Positions 27,382-33,742 of a stretch of DNA of 64,000 bases are shown here, one piece after another (the stretch's first letter is position 1; every line of letters begins with the position of its first letter). The DNA is from an uncultured marine group I thaumarchaeote (GTDB lineage: Archaea; Thermoproteota; Nitrososphaeria; Nitrososphaerales; Nitrosopumilaceae). The stretch lies in the NCBI GenBank assembly GCA_902514275.1, contig CABXQD010000001.1, positions 1-64,000 of the forward strand. Direction: 5' to 3'. The notes below the pieces were generated by a model. It saw only the letters and a list, made by a program, of their open reading frames with translations. It did not search any database and had not been told where the DNA came from. The position numbers were made by a program, and so were the translations under genes.

Positions 27382-27918
27382 TTATAATCCAGGCAGATCA
27401 ATACTTTCATTTTCAACTAATTCAATCATGTAAAATTCAACATATCCACCTGCCAAAAGAAGTCCTATTACAATTCCAATTTCTATAATAGTGGGTTTGA
27501 TGAATTGTGATAGATTTGTTTTTGTAATTATTGCTTTAATCAAAATAAAACTTCTAGAAATTGCTAATGAATAAGAAAAAATTTCCATTAATCCAAATGG
27601 AGATAAAAATAGAATAGAAAGAGGTGAAATGTTAGCTATTTCAGGCATAGATGTTACAATTGCTGCAAATGCATATCCTGTAGACCATGAAGAAAAAAGT
27701 CCCCAAAAAATACCAAATCCAGGAATAAACATTGGTAATGCAATAGTTGTATTATGTACAAAAATACCAAATGCATCAATATCTAAAACTAATTTTTCAA
27801 ACTCTTCCATAAACAAACTTGCTTCTTCTTCACTTACTGTAGACATTGAACCTAATTGAAAAATTCCTGTAAAAATCACTAAAAATACAAAAAATGTAAC
27901 AATTCTGATTTTATTCAT
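27382..27918 (-). CDS. SpoIIM-family (DUF95) membrane protein
   Basis: A 178-residue membrane protein from the ATG at 27918 (an earlier in-frame start at 27939 adds MFINQGN only). It has about four to five hydrophobic segments. FGIFVHNTTIALPMFIPGFG near the middle and SPFGLMEIFSYSLAISRSF are characteristic of stage II sporulation protein M homologues, a broad family of unknown function in archaea. It converges on cbiE with a 9-bp gap. Confidence 0.78.
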   Translation of the reverse strand: MNKIRIVTFFVFLVIFTGIFQLGSMSTVSEEEASLFMEEFEKLVLDIDAFGIFVHNTTIALPMFIPGFGIFWGLFSSWSTGYAFAAIVTSMPEIANISPLSILFLSPFGLMEIFSYSLAISRSFILIKAIITKTNLSQFIKPTIIEIGIVIGLLLAGGYVEFYMIELVENESIDLPGL

Positions 27919-27993
27919 ATTGCCTTGATTAATGAACAATATTTGAGGGTTAGTTTAGAGCAGATTTAATTAAACCAAATTATATTTTTTGAT

Positions 27994-29442
27994 ATGAAAA
28001 AAGAGTTATCCTTTGTACTAAATTATGCATTAAACAAAGGGTTCCAAATTCATCCAGATGCATTCAAAATTCTAGATGATATTACTGATGTTAAACAATT
28101 AGAAAAAATTATCAAAGAAATTGTTAAAGAAAAGACAAGACAAAAAAAATTCCAAATCAATCAAAATGATTTAGAAACCTATCTTGGAATAAAAGATGAT
28201 CCTAATCTTTTAAATGAAATAAAAATTTTATCAGATCCCACTAGTAAAGTTACATCAGGGGAGGGGGTTAAAGGGTATAATTCTCTGTTTTCTAGTCGTT
28301 TTAACAAATTAAAACGAATTATTTCTGATAGACCTGAATCAAAGATGATAAAATCCATATCAGTTGTTAAAACAACAAAATTAGAAAATGATGTGTATGT
28401 TTGTGGGTTAGTCACCACACGTAATGCTGAAAGAAATATCACAAAATTAGTGTTAGAAGACCCTTCAGGCTCATTTGAAGGTATTATTTTTGATGAGGAG
28501 TTGCAAAAAACTGCTGGAACTCTATTAATTGATCAATTTGTTATGGCACGAGTTGCTTCAGCCAAAAACTCAGGATTAATGATTAAAGATTTAATTTCGC
28601 CGGATATCCCTGATCAGAAAATTAACAAATCAGAAAGTGAAGTATATGCTGTATTTTTATCTGATTTGCATATTGGAAGTAAATACTTCATGGAAGAGGA
28701 ATTAATTGAATTTGTAAATTGGATATCTAGTCCTGATCCTGTAGCAAGAAAAGTTCGTTTTGTCTTAATTGGTGGAGATATTGTTGATGGTGTTGGAATA
28801 TACCCTAATCAAAATAAAGAGTTAGTTTGTCAAACAATTGAAGAACAATTACAAAAAGCAGAAGATTTACTAGATAAAATTCCAAAAAATGTAAAAATTA
28901 TCATTATGCCTGGAAACCATGATCCAGGAAGAAGAGCCTTACCTCAACCTGCAATTCCACAAAAATACAATTCAGGTTTATGGGAAAGAGAAAATGTTGA
29001 AATGGTTGGAAATCCTGCTCTAATTTCATTAAATGGAGTTAAAGTATTGATGTTTCATGGTCAAAGTATAGATGATATTGTGAAAACTACGCCTGGATTA
29101 AGTTATGATAGACCTACAGATGTAATGAAAAATCTTCTAAGAGCCAGACATCTAAGTCCAGTTTATGGTAGTTCAACACCAATAGCACCAGAAGTAGAAG
29201 ATCTTTTGGTAATTGAAAATATTCCAGATATTTTTCATGTAGGACATGTGCATAAAGCTCAATTAGATATGTACAAAGGAATTTTGTTAGTTAATTCAGG
29301 TTCATGGCAAAAACAAACACCTTTTCAAGCAAGTGTTGGAATGGTCCCAAATCCAGGTCTTGCCATAATTGTTAATCTAAAAACTTTTCAAGTATTTCAT
29401 GAAAATTACAGTTCAAACTCAAATAATGTCTTGCAAAGTTAA
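27994..29442 (+). CDS. polB: DNA polymerase D small subunit DP1
   Basis: A 482-residue exonuclease subunit of the archaeal replicative polymerase D. The N-terminal helical region is followed by an OB-fold (about 120-205) and a calcineurin-like phosphoesterase domain with LSDLHIGSKYF, GGDIVDGVGIYPNQ, MPGNHDPGRRALPQP, FHGQSIDDIV and VGHVHKAQ. These give the complete metal site for Mre11-like 3'-5' proofreading. It converges on cdc6 and overlaps it by 24 bp. The large subunit DP2 is about 4 kb away, across the predicted origin. Confidence 0.96.
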   Translation: MKKELSFVLNYALNKGFQIHPDAFKILDDITDVKQLEKIIKEIVKEKTRQKKFQINQNDLETYLGIKDDPNLLNEIKILSDPTSKVTSGEGVKGYNSLFSSRFNKLKRIISDRPESKMIKSISVVKTTKLENDVYVCGLVTTRNAERNITKLVLEDPSGSFEGIIFDEELQKTAGTLLIDQFVMARVASAKNSGLMIKDLISPDIPDQKINKSESEVYAVFLSDLHIGSKYFMEEELIEFVNWISSPDPVARKVRFVLIGGDIVDGVGIYPNQNKELVCQTIEEQLQKAEDLLDKIPKNVKIIIMPGNHDPGRRALPQPAIPQKYNSGLWERENVEMVGNPALISLNGVKVLMFHGQSIDDIVKTTPGLSYDRPTDVMKNLLRARHLSPVYGSSTPIAPEVEDLLVIENIPDIFHVGHVHKAQLDMYKGILLVNSGSWQKQTPFQASVGMVPNPGLAIIVNLKTFQVFHENYSSNSNNVLQS

Positions 29443-30621
29443 TTCATCTTTGAAAGATTTTTTTATCATTTCGGAGGAAATTGTTAATTTGTATTTTTTT
29501 GTTCTTCCATGAATTCCTTGATGAATTAGTCTTCCAGAAATAATTCCAGATAGTTCAATTTCACTCAACATTTGTGTAATTCGTCTTTGAGTTAATTCGT
29601 CTTTTCCAACTGTTTTACAGAGATTTTTGTAAGAAGAATAAATCTCACCAGTAGAAGAACCATTAGCCTTCATTATGGCTAAAAGTACAAGTTTTTCATG
29701 TAATGGGTATGATTTGAGAGAGGCTTCCTCTTTATTTTCTTCAATTTTCAAAGAGGCTTCTCTGACATGTTCAATTGTAACTTTATCAGATTGTTGTCTT
29801 TCAGCTAATTCTCCTGCTACTCGAAGTAAGTCTATAGCTCTTCTGGCATCCCCATGTTCTCCTCCAGCAAGTGCAGCACAGAGATTCAACGCAGGATCTT
29901 CTATAGCATTTTCAATAAAAGATTCATTGATTCTTTCTTCTAGGATTTTCTTGATTTGTTCAACATTATAGTTTGTAAATACAATTTCTTCTTCACCTAG
30001 ACTACTAATTACTCGAGGATCAAGTTTTTCTTTGAATGTTAAATCATTGGAAATTCCTACCATAGTTAAAGATCCAACTTCTAGTTGTTCATTTGCTCTT
30101 GTTAATTGATATAGAATATCTTTACCAGTTTTTACGACTAATTGGGCAAGATAGTCAATTTCATCTATAACAAAAACGGCATTGAGTTTTTCTTCTCTAA
30201 TTCTATTTAGTAATCTTTTGAAGACTTCGCTAATTGCAAGTCCAGTTGTAGGTAATTCCTTTTCATTTAGGCCTAATTGCCTGCCTAAACTGACTAATAA
30301 TCCGTATAATGTTGTCTCATTTTTAGAATTTGAATATACTAATTTGATTGGGAAATTTGATTTCTCTACCCTTTCTTGGATTTTAGATAATACCTTCTTT
30401 ACAACTAAAGTTTTACCAGTTCCTGGTTTTCCATATACTAGTAAATTAGATGGACGGGATTGTTTTAAAATTGGTAATAGTGATTGGGTTACCTGTTCTT
30501 GTTCAGAATCTCTATGAAGTATAATATTTGGAATGTATGTAAAATGAAGAATTTCTCGATTTTTAATAATAGATTTTCCAGATTCTGCTGCATCAAGCAT
30601 TCTATCAATTGGATCAGACAT
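29419..30621 (-). CDS. cdc6: Origin recognition/initiator protein Orc1/Cdc6
   Basis: A 400-residue AAA+ initiator. Walker A GKPGTGKT is at 64-71 and Walker B VFVIDEIDYL near 149-158. Sensor and arginine residues fall in GISNDLTFKEKLDPRV, and a C-terminal winged helix (about 300-400) ends in GRTKKYKL. This protein binds ORB sites and loads the MCM helicase. Two ORB-like repeats lie 250-330 bp upstream of its start in the adjacent intergenic region, the usual arrangement of an archaeal origin. The 3' end overlaps DP1 by 24 bp. Confidence 0.97.
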   Translation of the reverse strand: MSDPIDRMLDAAESGKSIIKNREILHFTYIPNIILHRDSEQEQVTQSLLPILKQSRPSNLLVYGKPGTGKTLVVKKVLSKIQERVEKSNFPIKLVYSNSKNETTLYGLLVSLGRQLGLNEKELPTTGLAISEVFKRLLNRIREEKLNAVFVIDEIDYLAQLVVKTGKDILYQLTRANEQLEVGSLTMVGISNDLTFKEKLDPRVISSLGEEEIVFTNYNVEQIKKILEERINESFIENAIEDPALNLCAALAGGEHGDARRAIDLLRVAGELAERQQSDKVTIEHVREASLKIEENKEEASLKSYPLHEKLVLLAIMKANGSSTGEIYSSYKNLCKTVGKDELTQRRITQMLSEIELSGIISGRLIHQGIHGRTKKYKLTISSEMIKKSFKDELTLQDII

Positions 30622-30869
30622 ACTCAGACACCTTCATTTCCTACCAATTTCAACATACACATCTTATAATTATGAGAGTATAGAATACAATAGTAATTCT
30701 AGTTTAGTTTGTAATTAATTATTTTTAGTTAGTTTTAGATTTTCAAAAAAAATAATTTTAAAAAAGATGGAGTGGAAATATTGGTGTGTGAGGTCTTTGT
30801 ATTGAAAGAAAAAAATGTTAACATATTGTTAATTTTATGTGAAGAAAAACAAAAAAAACCTCATTTTAA

Positions 30870-30891
30870 CCCCTTTATTTCCAATCCAGGC
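30870..30891 (-). repeat. ORB-like origin recognition box 1
   Basis: Read on the minus strand, this 22-bp element has the core CCTGGATTGGAAATAAAGGG, matching the archaeal ORB layout: an imperfect TCCA/TGGA dyad, GGAAA, then a G-string. It differs from the second copy at one position in the dyad centre. Orc1/Cdc6 binding is inferred. Confidence 0.75.
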
Positions 30892-30930
30892 GTTAAGAAA
30901 CTCATTAACATTGTTAATATCTCAAAATTA

Positions 30931-30952
30931 CCCCTTTATTTCCACTCCAGGC
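30931..30952 (-). repeat. ORB-like origin recognition box 2
   Basis: The second 22-bp copy, 61 bp from the first and in the same orientation. The minus-strand core is CCTGGAGTGGAAATAAAGGG, closer to the published ORB core (CAGTGGAAA followed by a G-string). A separate run of seven G follows about 20 bp to the right. Confidence 0.78.
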
Positions 30953-31037
30953 ACAACTATCTTATGTTTAAGGGGGGGTAGATTAGAAATTAAGTGTTAA
31001 TAACAGAAAATATGTTAGGCATGGGCTAGGCAGTCAA

Positions 31038-31091
31038 TGTTAACAAACTATAATGTTAACAAAACTGATCAGATCAATTCAACCGTTAACA
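31038..31091. promoter_or_regulatory. Cluster of TGTTAACA palindromes
   Basis: TGTTAACA occurs at 31038-31045 and 31054-31061, with CGTTAACA at 31084-31091; a further TGTTAACA lies at 30816-30823 on the far side of the ORBs. TTAGATCT follows twice at 31092-31108. The three close copies lie 23-76 bp before the ATG at 31114, where an operator for that gene or an initiator site would sit. Confidence 0.5.
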
Positions 31092-31113
31092 TTAGATCTG
31101 TTAGATCTCAAAG

Positions 31114-31503
31114 ATGACAAAAAAACGTATACGAATAGATATGGAGGATGCAGACGGGGCCCGTTATGATATTAAATTAGAAGGGAACGTGACCAGAGAC
31201 AAAGTCCTCAAAATTTTCGAAATGATGGATTTGATGAATATTGAAGAGGAAGAAGAACAATCCATCAAAATGGATTCTGTAGGCTCAAAAATTTGGCATA
31301 TTGTAGATAAATTCTTCCCTATGGGCAAATTTACTTCTACAAACATTCTTGAAAAATATGAAGATGAATTCAACGAACCTGTAAAACTTAGTGTTATTTC
31401 GACATATTTGTCAAGATTTGCCTCAAAAGGTAGGGTAGAAAGAGTTAGAACCGGTAGGGAATGGACTTATCAATCCATCAAAATTACTCAAAAACAACAA
31501 TAA
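31114..31503 (+). CDS. Origin-adjacent protein with predicted winged-helix C-terminus
   Basis: A 129-residue protein. The N-terminal 45 residues form a beta-rich segment (RIRIDMEDADGARYDIKLEG) followed by an acidic linker (IEEEEEQ). From about 55 to 125 a helical region ends with LSVISTYLSRFASKGRVERV and RTGREWTYQSIKI, the recognition helix and wing of a winged-helix domain. I do not recognise a named family. Its location next to the predicted origin and downstream of repeated palindromes suggests DNA binding, perhaps autoregulation or a role at the origin. Confidence 0.75.
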   Translation: MTKKRIRIDMEDADGARYDIKLEGNVTRDKVLKIFEMMDLMNIEEEEEQSIKMDSVGSKIWHIVDKFFPMGKFTSTNILEKYEDEFNEPVKLSVISTYLSRFASKGRVERVRTGREWTYQSIKITQKQQ

Positions 31504-31507
31504 TTGA

Positions 31508-31669
31508 TTAAACAATAGTCACTTTTCTAACTATCAATCTATCTTTTCCAAGAATCATTTTTACATATTCTCCTTTTTGTACATCCATAAATTTTCTAAA
31601 TTGTTTTGGGATTGAAATAGTACCTGCAGATGTTATTTTTACTAATACTTCATTTTCTTGTACTGACAT
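31508..31669 (-). CDS. AbrB/SpoVT-type DNA-binding microprotein
   Basis: A 53-codon frame from the ATG at 31669 to TAA. The protein begins MSVQENEVLVKITSAGTISI, then PKQFRKFMDVQKGEYVKMIL and GKDRLIVRKVTIV. The pattern V-x-I-T-S-A-G-T-I-S-I-P-K-Q-x-R-K and KGEYVKM is the swapped-hairpin AbrB fold, the size of an antitoxin-like or transition-state regulator. It converges on the gene at 31114 with a 4-bp gap. No toxin gene follows it, so a regulator is more likely than an antitoxin. Confidence 0.8.
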   Translation of the reverse strand: MSVQENEVLVKITSAGTISIPKQFRKFMDVQKGEYVKMILGKDRLIVRKVTIV

Positions 31670-31802
31670 AATATTATTGTAATTTAATAATATATATAAT
31701 TTAATGTTTTATTATATTAATAATTAAATAGAATTTATGAAGATTTTAGACCATAATTTACTAATTTACAAAAAATTAACTCTAAATATTTTTTATAATA
31801 AT

Positions 31803-32405
31803 CTATACAACCGTTGGATTAGAAATAATATCTTCAACTTTAGATTTACCTTTTTCAGTAATTGAATATGTGTATGGTTTTGTTTCTGTATTTCTTTGAA
31901 CTAAACCATTTTCAAATAATTTTTTCATTAATCTAGAAGTATGCTCTCTACTACGTTTTGTTGTGATTTGTATGTCACGTGATGTCATAGCTTTGTTTGT
32001 GATTAGATGCAACACATAGTCAGTTGGGCTCACATGTTCAATATTTGGAATTTTAGGCACAAAAACAGGCTTTTCAACTATAATTTCAGGCTCTTTAATC
32101 ACTTCAACTTCTTTTATAGACTCTTGATTTTCTACTAATCCTTGTACAAATTGTTTCAATTCTAGGTTAGGATCAACAGGCTTTTCATCAATTCCTTGAA
32201 TTTCTAATGCATCCAGGCGTATTTTCATATCAATTAACTGTCTTTCATAATACTCTAAACGCTCTGTTTGGGTAGGATCATCAATATCACTACTGGATTT
32301 TATGAATGGACGTACTTTGAAGAATAGATACAAACCACCCAAACCTATCAAAAATGCTAAAATCACACCTAAAATCACTTCAGGATCAGGAATTTCTACT
32401 AACAT
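31803..32405 (-). CDS. Membrane-anchored winged-helix protein
   Basis: A 200-residue protein from the ATG at 32405 (a GTG at 32408 is also in frame). An N-terminal membrane helix (VILGVILAFLIGLGGLYLFF) is followed by a coiled-coil or linker region with Pro/Glu-rich stretches (KEPEIIVEKPVFVPKIP). The C-terminal domain of about 70 residues reads TSRDIQITTKRSREHTSRLM then KKLFENGLVQRNTETKPYTY, a MarR-like winged helix. A membrane-bound DNA-binding protein could sense a surface signal or anchor DNA. A dense TCACA array lies just upstream. Confidence 0.78.
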   Translation of the reverse strand: MLVEIPDPEVILGVILAFLIGLGGLYLFFKVRPFIKSSSDIDDPTQTERLEYYERQLIDMKIRLDALEIQGIDEKPVDPNLELKQFVQGLVENQESIKEVEVIKEPEIIVEKPVFVPKIPNIEHVSPTDYVLHLITNKAMTSRDIQITTKRSREHTSRLMKKLFENGLVQRNTETKPYTYSITEKGKSKVEDIISNPTVV

Positions 32406-32673
32406 CACAATTTCTATGCCTATGTTGTGATTTATTGTGATTGACCAATATTATTTCACACTTTAGATTAACAATCTCACACTAACAATCACAATCTCAC
32501 AATGGTAATCACAATCTACCATTTATTGTAATAATCACACTAATCACACCAATTACATATTTGATGCCTGTCTGATGAGCTTCTCTATCACACTAATCAC
32601 TTCATCTTCTCTTTCAGGAAAGATATCACTATCATTAATCACACTAATTTGTTCAGAAAGTTTGGATATCACA
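32405..32673. repeat. Array of TCACA/TGTGA words
   Basis: Within 269 bp the pentamer TCACA occurs about eleven times and its complement TGTGA twice. Ten of these are concentrated in the intergenic part up to 32548, often as AATCACAC or AATCACAAT spaced by 8-12 bp. The array runs into the 3' end of the upstream gene. The spacing is too irregular for CRISPR. It may be a multi-site regulator-binding region for the gene that starts at 32405. Confidence 0.55.
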
Positions 32674-32915
32674 TCAATATCATCAGGCAAAAGTATGCCT
32701 AAACCACGTAAAAGTATGATTGAATAGAATAATGCAACTAATTTCTCTCTAGATTGGCTTACTTGCCTGTAATACGCTCCTTTAGATATGGAAAAACTTG
32801 ATTCTAAAAGATCCTTTTGATTTAAAATAATTTCAATTTGTCGCTCTGTAAAGAGTGATTTTTTGATAATTTTACTAATAATGTTGTTAAAATTAGATTC
32901 TTTAGACTCTGTCAT
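32553..32915 (-). CDS. Hypothetical helical protein, possible DNA-binding
   Basis: A 120-residue protein from the ATG at 32915 (MTESKESN). An upstream frame from 32978 would run into the divergent GGGP synthase promoter and is unlikely. It is all-helical: LFTERQIEIILNQKDLLESS then SISKGAYYRQVSQSREKLVA resembles a helix-turn-helix followed by a long helix. The C-terminus is acidic (DIFPEREDEVISVIEKL). It lies between the TCACA array and GGGP synthase. I do not recognise a family. Confidence 0.65.
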   Translation of the reverse strand: MTESKESNFNNIISKIIKKSLFTERQIEIILNQKDLLESSFSISKGAYYRQVSQSREKLVALFYSIILLRGLGILLPDDIDVISKLSEQISVINDSDIFPEREDEVISVIEKLIRQASNM

Positions 32916-32980
32916 AGCTATACAATACTGTATACCGCTATTCCAATTAAACTTTAAAGTGTCATATACAAACCACAACT

Positions 32981-33730
32981 ATGGCTGGAAAAGTAGAATC
33001 ATTCCTAAAATCTGAATTAGAGAAGAAAAATGCACTACTGTTTGTGTTAATCGATTCTGAAGTTTCAAATTTAGAAGCATCTAGTAAACTAGCACAAGAT
33101 GTTGAAAAAATCGGTGCTTCTGCTATTCTTGTAGGAGGTTCATCTGCTACTGATCAAATTGAGATGTCTCAAGTTGTTAAAGGCATTAAACAAAATATAC
33201 AAATTCCAATTATCCTATTTCCTGGTAATGTTACAGGAGTTGTCCCTGATGCTGATGCTATTCTATTTAGTTCCTTAATGAACTCAGAAAATCCTTACTT
33301 TATCACTCAGGCACAAGCATTGGCTGCTCCAAGTGTTGCAAAATTTGGTTTAGAACCATTACCAACTGCTTATTTGGTAATTGGAGATGGTACATCTGCT
33401 TGGTTTGTTGGTTCTGCTAGAGGAATTCCATTTGAAAAACCAAAAATTGCTGCTGCATATTCATTAGCAGCCCAATTTCTTGGAATGAGATTTGTATATC
33501 TAGAAGCAGGTTCTGGTGCAAAATCTAGTGTAACTCCTGAAATGGTAAAAACTGTTAGACATACATTCAATGGATTTCTGATAGTGGGTGGTGGTATCAA
33601 AGATGTTGAAACTGCTGAAAATCTTGTTAAAGCAGGTGCAGATGCTTTAGTGATTGGAACTTTTCTTGAGAAAGGCGGAAGCCTTACAAAATTAGAAGAA
33701 ATAGCAAAAGCAATTCAAAGTAGCAAATAA
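32981..33730 (+). CDS. Geranylgeranylglyceryl phosphate synthase
   Basis: A 249-residue TIM-barrel prenyltransferase that makes the first ether bond of archaeal lipids from glycerol-1-phosphate and GGPP. Phosphate-binding motifs are visible: VGGSSATDQ near 46, YLEAGSGAKSSV near 172, and VGGGIKDVETAE plus ADALVIGTFLEKGG at the end. A TATA-like TTTAAAG about 25 bp upstream indicates a leaderless message. It is followed 12 bp later by DP2, so the two are probably an operon. Confidence 0.93.
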   Translation: MAGKVESFLKSELEKKNALLFVLIDSEVSNLEASSKLAQDVEKIGASAILVGGSSATDQIEMSQVVKGIKQNIQIPIILFPGNVTGVVPDADAILFSSLMNSENPYFITQAQALAAPSVAKFGLEPLPTAYLVIGDGTSAWFVGSARGIPFEKPKIAAAYSLAAQFLGMRFVYLEAGSGAKSSVTPEMVKTVRHTFNGFLIVGGGIKDVETAENLVKAGADALVIGTFLEKGGSLTKLEEIAKAIQSSK

Positions 33731-33742
33731 TACAATACTATA

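Larger units (their letters stand above)
30622..31113. other. Predicted chromosomal replication origin
   Basis: A 492-bp gene-free region between divergent cdc6 and the gene at 31114. It holds two ORB-like repeats in the same orientation, a run of seven G at 30972-30978, AT-rich tracts (30690-30770 and 30798-30860) that could unwind, and four GTTAAC palindromes. Position beside cdc6, ORB-like elements and polymerase D genes on both sides together make a strong case. A 69-residue frame crossing the repeats is not credible as a gene. Confidence 0.8.

Noticed and set aside
28258-28274. G-rich run (GGGG, GGGGG, GGG) in the DP1 gene as a G-quadruplex
   Set aside because: Only three runs are present, and they encode a plausible Gly-rich linker in a conserved gene.
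30772-30981. A 69-codon frame across the ORB-like repeats
   Set aside because: It crosses both repeats and the G-string, has no family match and a composition typical of translated AT-rich DNA. The origin explains the region better.
31508-31669. A toxin-antitoxin pair based on the AbrB microprotein
   Set aside because: No small toxin-like gene follows it, and the neighbour at 31803 has a membrane helix and winged-helix domain instead.
32405-32673. Possible CRISPR array in the TCACA-rich region
   Set aside because: Repeat units are only 5-9 bp, spacing is irregular, and no cas genes are near.
32916-32978. An N-terminal extension of the helical protein at 32553
   Set aside because: It would run into the divergent GGGP synthase promoter, and the ATG at 32915 gives a normal protein start.
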